Notes: generated from the sequence alone by a model not told the origin. Counted from the stretch's first letter, positions 47,469-58,045 are shown. The stretch is 64,000 bases of DNA from Ypsolopha sequella (GCA_934047225.1 OW204000.1:13286001-13350000); one strand, 5' to 3'. Program-made: numbers and translations.

Positions 47469-48360
47469 AATTCATATATTTTTTTCTTGAAAATCACGTT
47501 CTCATTATATCTCAAAAACTAAAGCTGACTTTAGATCTAAAATCAGCGGCTTAAAAATTAGTCATAATATTTCATGCAATAAAAATGCTGTTCCCTTGTG
47601 TTATTCGCTTTTTTTATTCTAAAATTTTCACCAAGGGATCAGCTTAAATTCAGCGACTTCTCGGAGTCACACGCTGTGCTGTATTCCTTTTCCAAACAAT
47701 GGTTGTATTTGTTTTTTTCTAAAGTTATCTTTATTTTTGTTGTTATTTTCTGTATAAAAGCTAGATATCAATGGTATTATTAAAAACCCATTAATTTAAA
47801 AATTTTAATGATAGAAGCTTGTTTTATTTTTGAAAAGTTTCATGTACTAGAAGTTTTTCTGTGTTTTTTGGTGAAATAAGTGTTTGTATTTGAACAACCT
47901 GCAAAACAATGCCATTTTCATGATCGTTTTATCGCAAGCGACCTACCTTGCTCTAAGTGAAGTATGACTACAGATTATTATAAAAGTTAGAATGGTGTAC
48001 GTTAAAAATTGTTTTCGTTTATTGGGCGGCTTCGTTTGAACAAGCCCGCCTACAGAACCGTAAACTTTGCGCATAGTAAGGTGGACTAAATAATTAACAA
48101 TTTAAAATGCTCCACTTTCGGCGAAACTATTGTCGTAAATCAGGATCTAGCGGGTATAAATTTGAGTAACATTGCATACAACTTGATTGTTTGCACAAGA
48201 GGGGTTTTCCAAGTCGAGCCGGACCTGCATTGCGCGTGCACAGCGTCGGCCAACGCGCCGGCCTTGCGCAAGAGTTCGCTGAACCGTTTCTATGATAGTT
48301 CTTTAAATAGTTGAATACGGTACATCGTGTGGTCTTTGTTGGTTTAAAGAGACATGTATC
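47469..48360. other. Intergenic stretch, no gene supported
   Basis: It is mostly AT-rich. A GC-rich stretch at about 48215-48290 (gcgcgtgcacagcgtcggcc) stands out but has no recognised function. Confidence 0.3.
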
Positions 48361-48369
48361 TAGCAGCCA

Positions 48370-48703
48370 TTACATCTACCATCTGTCGGCAAAGGCCTCC
48401 TCTTTCTCACGGCAACTTTTCTGATCGTTTGCCAGTCGCGTCCATTGCATTTCTGCTACTTTTACAATTTCTAAGTCTATCGGGCTTGTAGGCTGCCCAT
48501 TGACTACTGTCCTGTTCTCGCCTACCAACCGGAGACTGCCCCAGTCCACCATCCGTCTCTCCTCCTCCTCAGTGTCCCTCATCTTCACTTTAATCTCGTG
48601 AGCTGGTTGCCCACATCTTCCAATTTAGTTCTGCGACGTTTTGTCTCCCGGTCCAAGGGAGTTAAGCGTTTGTGCTACTAAATTTCTCCAACTTGAGATG
48701 ATA
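48370..48703 (-). pseudogene. RTE-type LINE C-terminal fragment, left arm of an inverted pair
   Basis: The minus-strand frame 48588-48376 contains MVDWGSLRLV, then QPTSPIDLEIVKVAEMQWTRLANDQKS and EEAFADRW, the diverged end of an RTE ORF. The segment 48463-48703 is repeated in inverse orientation at 50900-51140. Confidence 0.55.
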
Positions 48704-48736
48704 TATATATGTCAAACTCCCTTAAATCGCGGGCGA

Positions 48737-48908
48737 ATTTGTGGGCAAAAGGGCAGTAGCTAAACTTTGAACGTATATAGGTACATCTATGTCACGTCCG
48801 TTCAGCAACATACGTGAGTATGGGGTAAGGTGCTCTAGTTAAATGTGTTGGTTCATCATCAACGTTCAGAACGTTCAACGTTTATCTAATACTACCTTTT
48901 TGCCCACA
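48737..48908. mobile_element. Small MITE with gtgggcaaaagg ends
   Basis: gtgggcaaaagggcagtag at the left and tactacctttttgcccac at the right are near complements. cgttcaacgtt and tttgaacg words pair further in. It interrupts the left arm relative to the right arm at 50900-51140, so it inserted after that inversion or duplication. Confidence 0.55.
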
Positions 48909-48949
48909 GATCCGTCCGATATATGTATATATAGGGTGTTGAGATGAAG

Positions 48950-49387
48950 TTGCGGAAGTCGAAAATCCATCCACAAAACTTTTCAAGGAAAATAATAGAG
49001 AAATCAAGAAAAAAAACACAGTTGTTTCATATCACGATTAGACGATTACACTATTTTAAGTTACTTACGCTCAATCAACGAAGAAAGGTTTCTGATCTTG
49101 TCTTGTTGCATACAATTGTAAACTCAACCGCTGATACAGACCTGCTGTCACACTTATACTTTAAGTGTAACAGAAGATCTGTTAGACATCCTAAGCTATT
49201 TCACATACCTAATACAAATAATAATGTTTCTCATAATAACCCACTGTATCAAATGTATCGTGAGTACAACAACATTGCAGAGGATTGTGATATTTTCTTT
49301 GATAGTCCTGCCTGCTTTAAACATAAATTATTTTTGTTATTAGACTAAGCTTGCATGTCTTGTAAATGTTAAAATTGATATGATTAT
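48950..49387 (+). pseudogene. LINE ORF2 C-terminus, first part (interrupted by the Penelope-like element)
   Basis: The plus frame to a stop at 49348 encodes RKVSDLVLLHTIVN, LLSHLYFKCNRRSVRHPKLF, a NNPLYQMYREYN segment and a final FKHKLFLLLD, the usual tail of Jockey/CR1-like ORF2. Its 3' untranslated region continues beyond the Penelope-like insertion at 50545. Confidence 0.6.
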
Positions 49388-49481
49388 ATATATTTAGTTA
49401 TTATAGAATTAAATGAGACTTGAGGATAATTCATGATTTATATAAAAACGGCTCACCTCAATACGTGTTATGATCGGGAAA

Positions 49482-49522
49482 GCCGACCAGTTTCAGCAGA
49501 TTTAGACTGCCTTCATCTGGGC
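49482..49522 (-). ncRNA. Hammerhead-like motif, left arm of Penelope-like element
   Basis: Mirror copy of the 50443-50483 motif: GCC - CAGATGA - GCAG/CTGC stem II - GAAA - CTGGTC - GGC on the minus strand. The second core position is A instead of U. Confidence 0.45.
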
Positions 49523-49534
49523 GAGTAAAGACGT

Positions 49535-50110
49535 TTACGCGACGACGTTACGCCTCACACTGCGGGCTGCGGCTCGCAGGGCTCGGGATGACATCGATGC
49601 AGATGGTATTGGTGGTCGGACCGGTAGGGCGTCCGCACAATTAGTTACTTCCGGGCTTGCGTTATTAATTACCGGAGTGACACCAAACAACGATAAACAC
49701 GCGGAACTTATAGTATCTACGTCACTTTCAGTAAAGTCTGTGAGTGATCCGGTAACTGTTTTTAGCACAGGTTTCCACACCGCGGGCAAAGCCCAACCAC
49801 TGTCTCTATTGAAATTCGGACGTCGGCTTATTTCTATGGATTCGCGAATTTTACGTGGCACAAATAACTTTTCACGAACTAACACTTTCGCTTTATCGAA
49901 TCTCATAAAATGTGTAGTATCCGAATTTACGACATGGTCTGCAACGGCGGATCCGTTGCAATCGAGTTTTCTCATGCATCTAATGTGTTCCGTCAGTCTG
50001 GTTGACACGTTCCGTCTCGTCTCACCGATGTAACTCTTGCCACAGTCACATGGGATGGAATAAACACCGGGGGTATTTAGTGGCTCTTTGTCAAAAGTTA
50101 TTTGTGCCAC
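49535..50110 (-). pseudogene. GIY-YIG endonuclease C-terminal fragment of a Penelope-like polyprotein
   Basis: The open frame without ATG has 191 codons. GVYSIPCDCGKSYIGETRR is the GIY-YIG signature, with its nearby C-x-C zinc ligands, followed by RLTEH and then a conserved LFVPRKIRESIEI segment. The C-terminal region is rich in Ser, Ala and Arg. The reverse-transcriptase domain that should precede is absent, so this is a 5'-truncated copy. The stop lies 53 bp from the hammerhead-like motif. Confidence 0.75.
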
Positions 50111-50430
50111 GTAAAATTCGCGAATCCATAGAAATAAGCCGACGTCCGAATTTCAATAGAGACAGTGGTTGGGCTTTGCCCGCGGTGTGGAAACCTGTGC
50201 TAAAAACAGTTACCGGATCACTCACAGACTTTACTGAAAGTGACGTAGATACTATAAGTTCCGCGTGTTTATCGTTGTTTGGTGTCACTCCGGTAATTAA
50301 TAACGCAAGCCCGGAAGTAACTAATTGTGCGGACGCCCTACCGGTCCGACCACCAATACCATCTGCATCGATGTCATCCCGAGCCCTGCGAGCCGCAGCC
50401 CGCAGTGTGAGGCGTAACGTCGTCGCGTAA
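50097..50430 (+). pseudogene. Second, inverted copy of the Penelope-like C-terminus
   Basis: The plus strand encodes the same segment from KLFVPRKIRESIEI to the identical stop, but starts after the GIY-YIG signature. It is the right arm of the palindrome and is not a gene in its own right. Confidence 0.75.
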
Positions 50431-50442
50431 ACGTCTTTACTC

Positions 50443-50483
50443 GCCCAGATGAAGGCAGTCTAAATCTGCTGAAACTGGTCGGC
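50443..50483 (+). ncRNA. Hammerhead-like motif, right arm of Penelope-like element
   Basis: GCC (50443-50445), CAGATGA (50446-50452), stem II GCAG/CTGC with loop tctaaat, GAAA (50471-50474), C-TG-G, TC, then GGC (50481-50483) able to pair with GCC. The layout is type I with a minimal helix III. Predicted cleavage would follow C50480. Confidence 0.45.
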
Positions 50484-50544
50484 TTTCCCGATCATAACAC
50501 GTATTGAGGTGAGCCGTTTTTATATAAATCATATATTTAGTTAT

Positions 50545-50760
50545 ATTATATATTTATGTATATCTTCTTAGTCTTTTTATAGTAATTTTATTTATGCTCT
50601 TTGTGTTCTAAATTGTCAATTGCTTTATCTGTTATTTCGAATGTTGTGTACGGTTATTATCTAATTATGAACATTACTTGTTATTTGATTGTCAAAGTGT
50701 TATGTGAATGTTTTGTTTGTAATTTGTTACTGTACCATTTAAATAAAGTAAAATAAAATA
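50545..50760 (+). repeat. 3' untranslated end of the interrupted LINE
   Basis: AT-rich sequence ending aaataaagtaaaataaaata continues the LINE interrupted at 49387. The poly(A)-like tail ends at about 50760. Confidence 0.5.
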
Positions 50761-51140
50761 CATTTTGAGAGGGTAGCTATGTAACTTTTCTATGCAAGAC
50801 CTGATTTTTTTTCGCGATTCGAGGCTTGGCTCCATGGCAAACGTTATTCGTATGGACGAGTACTACCGCTAGTTGCCGACTTCCGCAACTTCATCTTGAC
50901 ATCCTTTATATCATCTTTAGATGGAGAAATCCAGTAGCACAAATGCATAGCTCCTTTGGACCGGGAGACAAAATATCGCAGAACTAAATTGGAAGATGTG
51001 GGTAACCGGCTCACGAGATTAAATTGGAGATGAAGGACACCGGTAAGGCAGGGAGATGGATAGTGGACTGGGGCAGTCTCCGGCGAAAACAGGACAGTGG
51101 TCAGTGGGCAGCCCACTAGCCCGTTAGACTTGGAGATTGT
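50761..51140 (-). repeat. Right arm of the RTE-containing inverted pair
   Basis: Complement of 48463-48703 plus a terminal agatgaagttgcggaagtcg segment (50877-50896) that recurs on the plus strand at 48943-48962 and, diverged, at 56867. Confidence 0.6.
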
Positions 51141-52540
51141 ATTTAAATCCGAACTCCTTCTATGTATAATGACTTATTAGACATTGAAGGATCTAGGATG
51201 TAAATACGTCTTCTAGCTCCCTAAAGGCAGCCCCTCCTATTTGAATCCATTGCTCACTTCTTTTCGAGCCTACCTATGTCATAATATGCTAGTGGACAAT
51301 AAATACGTACCGAATGAGGAAATCGCTCATAGCTTCTTTTATGTTAAATAATAACTTTAATGCCCTTATTTAAAGTATTTATTACCCAGCTCAAAAACTA
51401 TGTCACACATCTGGTATGCACCAGGATTAGACTGAAACTATTGTCACGTCGTATTATGGTATGGCACGTCCAGATCTGCACCCACGCTAAGATCATTCTA
51501 TTCAATTGGATGTTCTATTGTCTCATTTCGAACAATATTATAATACAATATCAATTCATAAACAATATGTCAATCAACTAATGAGCAATAGTTTATTAAC
51601 TGCATTACACAGCCAGTGAACGAAAAAACATAGAAGTCTGATTAGAGCTGAAAAATGACTCCACGGCAGCTCCAGTATCATTCACTGTGTCTTTGAGACG
51701 GCCAATCACGGCTGGCTTAGTGAGTGTCGCATGAAAAAAGTACGAACCAATCATGAGCCTTTTGGCTTTTTGAGTTCGAACTACACTTTGTTACAAATGC
51801 GTCTTCCATGTTTTTTTCATTCGTCGATTACAGCATACGAAAAAGAATGCGCCCTGTATAAAATATGTAATATCTGTCAATGCCGTAAAATATTTTTGTA
51901 ATTTTATTCTATCGCATTCCTTCATATTGTTCATACTCATATTAATTTATTTAGTACAACTACATCGTCAGGTAATTTAAAGAAAAATATAAACATCACA
52001 AAAATGAAATTTTCTAAATATTATCTACCATAAAAATATAAACTAATTAAGATAGCATAATATTATTAAAATAGGATATTACAATAAATTGTTATATTTG
52101 TTATGTGTCAAAAATAGTTATTTATATAATTACAAGTATGCCAGTCAATATAAGGTTAATTAAAATTGTACATTAATATATAGTGTGGTTCCAGTTACAT
52201 CTGTCAAGCACACAAATAAAACAAGCCATTGAAGGAGCAACGAACTAGAGTTCGTAGACTCGTAAACATCAAAACCCTTCATAATACAGCCTACCACAAA
52301 ATTGATGTACTGTATCATGTAGCACGTTTATCGTGGAAATATCCCAAACGATGCAGACTATCTCTTTCAACAAGTATAGGGGTAAGAGAGAAAGGTGACT
52401 GCTTAGATGGTGGTTCGTCTGTCCATCTTTCTAAATTGGGGTCACCTGCATGCTCGCTCACCAGTAGCAGCGAGAATAGCTCACAAAAAAAGAGCTCCGA
52501 CAAATTGTGATAGATGTATATTTGTAAAATACTATTAGTT
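51141..52540. other. Intergenic stretch, no gene supported
   Basis: A 93-codon plus frame at 52229-52510 is unrecognised, and its reverse strand is also open. AT-rich sequence otherwise. Confidence 0.3.
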
Positions 52541-53345
52541 CACCCCGAACTGTGAACTGACGGACCCCAACCCCATATCTCGGCAACCCCTTGACTGATT
52601 TGGCTCATGTTCGAACTTAAAAATTCTTTTCAATGCAAGTGCTCGTAAAGGCCCACTTTTTATGCATCAAAACCTAATAGAAAGTCGATTATTTTGCCCT
52701 AGGGCTTTATTATTATTATTTTTATTTATTTACAATGGTTGGCTAACCTGCAGCCTTTCCTGTGTACCATAAATGTTATACTTTTTTTTTCACTGTTTAT
52801 CGGCTCTGGATACAGTCCTTTTGAGCCAATCATAATTTAAAGTTCACAAGATTATTATATGTTTTATTTCCTCACACTATGCATTGAAAAACGTAGTATC
52901 ACACACGGGCGTAAGAGCAATAAATTACTCGGTTACGTTTAAAACACTCGCTACGCTCGTGTTTTAAATCGTTCTCGTAATTTATTCCTTTATAGCCCTT
53001 GTAGCATAAACTGCTATTATGTCTCATTTACTCGCCTACTAAATCTCATAACGTTCCGATCAACGATGCTCGAGTTATTATCGGACAAACATTCATACAT
53101 ACACACAAACGCCCCGGACTGGTAGTAGACTCGGAGAACTTCACTCGATTCGCTCACTCCGCCCGAACTGTGAACTCACGGACCTCCTCTCACAACCCCA
53201 TATCTCGGCAACCCCTTGACCGATTTGACTCATGTTCAAATTTAACAATTCTTTTTGTCTCATTTTCTCGCCTATCAAATTTCATGACGTATCGATCAAC
53301 GATACTCGGGTTATCGTCGGATAAACATTCATACATACATAATAG

Positions 53346-53376
<31 letters not shown>

Positions 53377-53452
53377 TATATACCTATACGAACGCCGGAT
53401 TGTTCAAGTAGACTCGGAGAACTTCGTTCGCTTCGCTCACTCGTTCAATAAT
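52541..53452 (+). repeat. Two diverged copies of a gaactgtgaact repeat
   Basis: The series gaactgtgaact.acggacc, ccatatctcggcaacccctt, tactcgcctactaaatctca and gacaaacattcatacataca, ending ctcggagaacttc...tcgctcactc, occurs once over 52541-53161 and again over 53167-53452. The first copy is longer because of an inserted segment (52680-53020). It is a dispersed lepidopteran-type repeat. Confidence 0.55.
53347..53392. repeat. (TA)n microsatellite inside the second repeat copy
   Basis: An uninterrupted TA run flanked by the complementary words aggtatata and tatacct makes a long perfect hairpin-capable palindrome. Confidence 0.85.
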
Positions 53453-53790
53453 TAAAATATCAGTTTTTAAATAAATGTACATTATTTGCATATGTTCCTA
53501 GATCGGAACATTTTTTGAGGAGGTGTCATTTCCAAACGGCTTAATTCCAATTTTTGAAAACTTTCAATTTTTACGCCAATCAATTGCTTAAAAAATATTT
53601 TTCAATGATATGTCCTAAAAGGGCTTAATTTTCAATTTTAAAATACAACAAAAGTAAGTGCATTCCGCAACAAAATGGCTATTTCCAGTGCAGAAATAGC
53701 CATTGTCAATATTTCACTGTCAATTTCCGTTCCTTTATTATTTCTTTGGCGTACAACTATAGCTCCACTTTAGCAGTGGAGAAACGGCAT

Positions 53791-54006
53791 TCATGGTTGA
53801 TGATGATGTTTACATTTTTTGCCGCATCTAGTCCGGTCGATCTGCTGACTCACCGAGTACGGGATGAGTATTACGAAACATTTTAATATGTAGTCAGTGA
53901 GATTGACTTTGTCGTAACCGATCTGCGTCACGTTTCCGATGCTGGTGCAATGGGCTTCTTGCTTATACTTGTATCGTTGCATCGTTGTGGGGTATTTATA
54001 GCTATA
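53791..54006 (-). CDS. Possible terminal exon of an unknown minus-strand gene
   Basis: The minus strand has an acceptor (ttgttttatag), then an open frame of about 70 codons beginning YKYPTTMQRY, with TSIGNVTQIGYDKVNLTDY and a basic, His-rich end. An AATAAA lies about 50 bp after the stop (plus 53733-53738). The combination of acceptor, coherent frame and signal suggests a real last exon. No upstream exon or protein family was recognised, so the product is unknown. An unannotated transposon exon is the alternative. Confidence 0.35.
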   Translation of the reverse strand, partial: YSYKYPTTMQRYKYKQEAHCTSIGNVTQIGYDKVNLTDYILKCFVILIPYSVSQQIDRTRCGKKCKHHHQP

Positions 54007-54258
54007 AAACAAATTGAAAAGTTACAACATAACGATTAGATTTCGTTTCCTGTATGTGTTCATACACAGAAGATCGTGGTAAAAGATTTACTTAGGCAAT
54101 GAAGACAGCTGGTAGTTTTGCCTGTGTCAAACAAATTAATACTAATTTTGGCAAGAAAAACAAATTTTTTTGACTTTTAATCTTATGTTCATCATTTAAC
54201 GCAAATAAAATTCTCTTTACTATGACAGAAATAAATGTCTATGTTTGAACACTTGGCA

Positions 54259-54292
54259 TCACATCCAGATTTACTTTTCTTTCTGCGTTTCT
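54259..54292 (+). repeat. SINE tail fragment
   Basis: Exact 34-base match to the SINE fragment at 25718-25751. Confidence 0.55.
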
Positions 54293-54434
54293 TTATTATT
54301 TAGAGTATGGAAACCATTCGTACGTATTTCCGCCAGAAACAAAAGAAAAGTTCCTAACAGTGTCATTAAAAGAACATCAATTTACACACGGTACGAGTAA
54401 TGTATTGTTTATTCAACAATTTGGTCTCAAGTAC

Positions 54435-54660
54435 TCAACCTTCCTTAGTTGCTTTACATTTTACATACAAGTTAGCATGAAAAAGAACAAATTCTGTATG
54501 GATGATAGATATGCGTAATGTGTGAGTATATTCTTTTTGCAACAAACCCGTGAAGGTCACCTTCATGACGTGAATAATGTTTTGGTAAAACACAGAACGC
54601 ATGTTGTAAGTGTTCGCAGCGAAGCCGGGTTTTCCGAACTGCATAGATCGAGGGTCGCAC
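54435..54660 (-). other. Open minus-strand segment with nearby poly(A) signal, unrecognised
   Basis: Two overlapping minus frames are open; one starts with ATG at plus-strand 54641 and ends at 54435. AATAAA lies just downstream (plus 54408-54413). No family was recognised and the correct frame cannot be chosen. Confidence 0.2.
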
Positions 54661-54869
54661 GCGCCGAATTAGGCTTGAACAAAAATCTGTGGAGTTGAAT
54701 GTTTATGTTTTTTTTTACTTCGTAGTTTTCAAGTTAGATCAATATGTAATATATATATGTCCAACACTTAAATAATTTAAAACAGATTTTTCTTGCAAGT
54801 GATACTTTGTTTACCAGCTAATTCAATTTGAAGAGCTAAAAGTGCAATTTTGTTTACGAGGTTGACTAC

Positions 54870-55400
54870 ATCCATCCATCAACCGGTGTTCGTCCACTGC
54901 TTCCAATATTTTGCCACTCTTGGCGGTCTTACGTCATCCTCATCCAGCCGCCTACCACGACGTTCTTTAGATAATCAGACCAGCGGGCACGAGGTCGGCC
55001 TACGCTACACTTTGCTGTACGTGGTCTCCATACCAAAGCCTTTCAGCCCTAACGGCTATCATGTTGGCGACAAATATGGCTTGCCCATCGCCACGTCAAC
55101 TTACTGATTTGACAGGCTATGTCGATCATTTTCTATCTCTGATGGATTGCCTCGTTTCGGATTTTATCCATGAAAGAGACCCCAAGCTTAGCCCGCTCCA
55201 TAGCTCGCTGAGCGACCTTAAATCGGTGGGTCAAGCATTTGGGAAGAGACCACATCTGGACGCCGTACGTCATCACTGGAAGGACGCACTAGCGGTATTG
55301 GCGACACAAATATGTGACGCAACTTCCCGAATGCTGCCCACCCGAAGTATATTCTTCTGTCAGCTTCGGCTACAACATTCACTACATATATTAAGTTAAA
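54870..55400 (-). pseudogene. RTE/BovB-type LINE 3' relic
   Basis: Minus-strand pieces in several frames give FGWAAFGKLRHIF, VLPVMTYGVQMW, FKVAQRAMERAKLGV, WRPRTAK...VGRPRARWSD and DRQEWQNIG, in the order of the C-terminal half of RTE ORFs. Multiple frameshifts and stops show it is dead. The 3' end is near 54865. Confidence 0.75.
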
Positions 55401-55638
55401 TGCACAATCATAGGATCCAACACAGACGGGCGTAAGCAAATTCAGAAATGAAACTGAAACTGAATCTGATCTTCACACCACCGTTATATTTTCCTGTGAT
55501 TTCTGTGGTTTAATCTTTAAGATAAAATAAACCATCTTAATTCCTATTGTCGCTAAACATACATGTCAATGTTGCTAAAAGACATAAAACAAAAGATTGC
55601 AGTCAAGATCGTGACTAGGATCTACAGTGCTACAGTGC

Positions 55639-55749
55639 TACAAGGATCTTATGGCGCGTGAATTGGTTGTGTCCAAAACAAGGAGTATGGTGGTGGCGTT
55701 AGTTCCGATTTTGGACACAACCAATCCACGCGCCATAAGGTTCTTGTAG
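55639..55749. mobile_element. Compact snap-back element (41-bp arms)
   Basis: ctacaaggatcttatggcgc at 55639 onward is mirrored at 55709-55749. Arms are nearly perfect, separated by 29 bases. Before it stands a short tandem (ctacagtg)n. It could transcribe to a strong hairpin. Confidence 0.7.
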
Positions 55750-56186
55750 AACTGTACCACATTTTATATGACAATTCTGTCACTAGGCATTTCATCTTTA
55801 TTGTCACTGAATCAATAGGTTTTTGGGAAAATAAAGCCGTTTAGGTTTTTTTGCACGCCGCCGCGCCGTACTGTTGGTAACTGTCATTTTATATACATGC
55901 ATAAAGTTGACGTTTATGCTCTCACATAGCAGAACGATAATACCTATATATAATATATAGGTATATACGGGACCAAATTGTAACATTGAACTCTGTGTAA
56001 TTGTGGTTCTACGATGTAAAAATGAGTACCTATTTTCGTACAAAAGAAGTGCTGTCTCTGGTTTAACCTGACTTATTTTATAACTAGGTATATAAGAATT
56101 AATTAGGATAAAACAAAAATATATTTACTTCTAATATTAATTAAATATATCATATTTACACTTATCTTAACATTATATTTGATATT
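55750..56186. other. Intergenic stretch, no gene seen
   Basis: A perfect small palindrome (aatacctatatataatatataggtat) lies at about 55939-55965. No other feature was found. Confidence 0.35.
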
Positions 56187-56346
56187 GGTATCGATTCGGC
56201 ATAACACGTCTTAACTTATTTGACAGGACTAACCTTATTTTAAGCGTCCTGTCTTTTTCTTTCTGTATCGAAAAGACAAGGACAGAACGCTTAAATTAAG
56301 TTTAGTCCTGTCAAATAATTTAAGATGTGCTTCACCGAATCGGTAC
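56187..56346. mobile_element. Palindromic MITE, reference copy of family
   Basis: 160 bp; arms of about 67 bp share tatttgacaggactaa and gcgtcctgtc. Related copies: inner part of 12419-12690 (full), 12990-13070 and 22180-22275 (halves). Confidence 0.8.
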
Positions 56347-56769
56347 TAATGTATATTAAAGAAAACAAAAGTAAAATCTCGTAAAACAAAATTTTTGTGT
56401 TGCAGAAGCGTCTCCAATAATTTTTTGTTCATATTGACTCGATGCGATGACCCACTTTTGGCCGATTGTTTTGTTTGGCAACACGCGGCTTTGAATTCAC
56501 AACTTTACTTGTATAGCTGGTAGTGTCTTTAAAGCTTAGTGATAAAAGTTATTTTTGCACACCTCAGACCAACAAGTAAGATTGTTGAACTATGCTTCTG
56601 GGCTTCCCTGGCTTATCAAGGACCCTTTAAGGAAAGCCTGGATGCTGTTAGGTTTTTACGCGTCTTATTCTTGAGCCATTACATTGAGCATTCATTAATA
56701 TGTAGATGAAGGTAAGTAAGGTCGTAGAAAAAACCTCATGGATTTTGATCGTAAAGGAAGCAGAGTTGT

Positions 56770-56826
56770 GAATTGCGCCGATGTTGATTGCGCCGATGTT
56801 GATTGCACCGATGTTTTTTGCGCCTG
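56770..56826 (+). repeat. 15-bp minisatellite, four units
   Basis: gcgccgatgttgatt is repeated with small changes (tgcgccgatg, tgcaccgatg, ttttttgcgcc). It has no host frame. Confidence 0.75.
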
Positions 56827-56857
56827 CTAAGGAAAAAGAGATCAATCTATACTAGGT

Positions 56858-56990
56858 GTTAAGATGATATTGCGGAAGCCGGAAACTGGCGATAGTACTC
56901 ATCTATACGAAATACTTTTACTCTAAAGGAACCAACACACAAATCGTAAAAAAATCTGCTGTTCTATACAAAAGTTACATACCTTCTAGA
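56858..56990 (+). repeat. Terminal piece of the agttgcggaagtcgg element
   Basis: It matches the complement of 50765-50900 (agatgatattgcggaagccg, gatagtactcatctatacga, tacaaaagttacata). It is a diverged third copy of that element's end. Confidence 0.5.
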
Positions 56991-57014
56991 CTAAAATGTA
57001 TGAAACAACTTTTT

Positions 57015-57110
57015 TTAGGGTTCCGTAGTCATCAACAAGGAACTCTTATTCTTATAGTTTCGCCATGTCTGTCTGTCTGTCCGTCTGCGGACATTGAATA
57101 CATTTTTTAT
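57015..57110 (+). repeat. Dispersed repeat piece (agggttccgtag type)
   Basis: agggttccgtag ... gaactcttattcttatagtt ... tgtctgtctgtccgtctg is the best-preserved example of the family also at 13150, 23010, 28780 and 30015. Confidence 0.6.
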
Positions 57111-58045
57111 AGTACCTCTCCTACAGGTAAAGGAGATACATTTTTTCCGTCTATCCCATGGTGTGGAGTGTTGTTGGATAGATCGTTCAAAAATATTGCG
57201 GGTGTGTTAAAACCGTTTTTCGATTTAAGGATCTGTTTGCAAAACATTAAGCTTTAAAGTGCTAATTTTTGTTAGAGTCAAGTGTCCCCCTGCCTGCTAC
57301 ACGGTTGTTTGTAGATATGTGAAAAAATTCACACCAGTAGTATATATAACGCAGTCAAAAAGAAAACTATAACACCTATATATGCTTTACAAGTTAACGA
57401 GTCGACCAACTTAAAATGAAAATTTTGTACAACTTCCATTTGAAAATTACATAGATGAAGTTGTAAGTTGTATAAAACAGGTAGTTATATAAGTTTATGA
57501 GCCGAATACGAGTCCGCATATTCGTCTTTTCTATTCTATTCTACTTTATTATTAGTATAGATATAAATAAGACATAATAACGGTACGTATTATATTTTTA
57601 CGCTTAACAGAGCTTTGGACTGAATTACAATATGTAACATACTTGATAGTAAAGAAAATTGGATTGCATCTACTCGTATTATTTTGTTGAAAACGAAGGT
57701 TTTCTCAAAAATGAGGGAAATTACTTCTGCGTTAACAATGCATGACGAAAGTGACGTCACGTCCGGTTTCGGGAGAAAGTAGACTGGGCAATATCTGTCT
57801 TGTTAAAAATGGCCTACCCTAGCAACTTTTTTTACTAATCGTCCAGCACAAAAAGGCCAATGCAAAGACTTTATTAGCTTTTGATAGAGGCGTTTATATG
57901 TTGGCTTATTGGTATATTTGTTTTCAACGGGTAATATCTGATCTGTGCTAAGAGTCGATCTCTTAACCGGGTTCTTCTGCGGAACGTTTAAAAACCAAAA
58001 AAGATGGGTTGGAATTATACTTGCTTTAGACAAAAGTATATATCT
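57111..58045. other. Intergenic stretch, no gene supported
   Basis: Only short unrecognised frames are present. The longest (minus 58033-57803) has no supporting signals. Confidence 0.3.

Larger units (their letters stand above)
49388..50544. mobile_element. Penelope-like element, head-to-head palindrome with 14-bp target duplication
   Basis: atatatttagttat flanks the element perfectly (49388-49401 and 50531-50544), bounding about 1129 bp. Two 440-bp arms (49433-49872 and 50093-50532) are inverted copies and appear nearly identical. The unique centre (49873-50092) encodes the N-terminal GIY-YIG part on the minus strand. Penelope-like retroelements encode reverse transcriptase plus GIY-YIG endonuclease and often have odd, partly inverted terminal repeats. 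Here the reverse transcriptase is gone. It inserted into a LINE 3' region. Confidence 0.85.
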
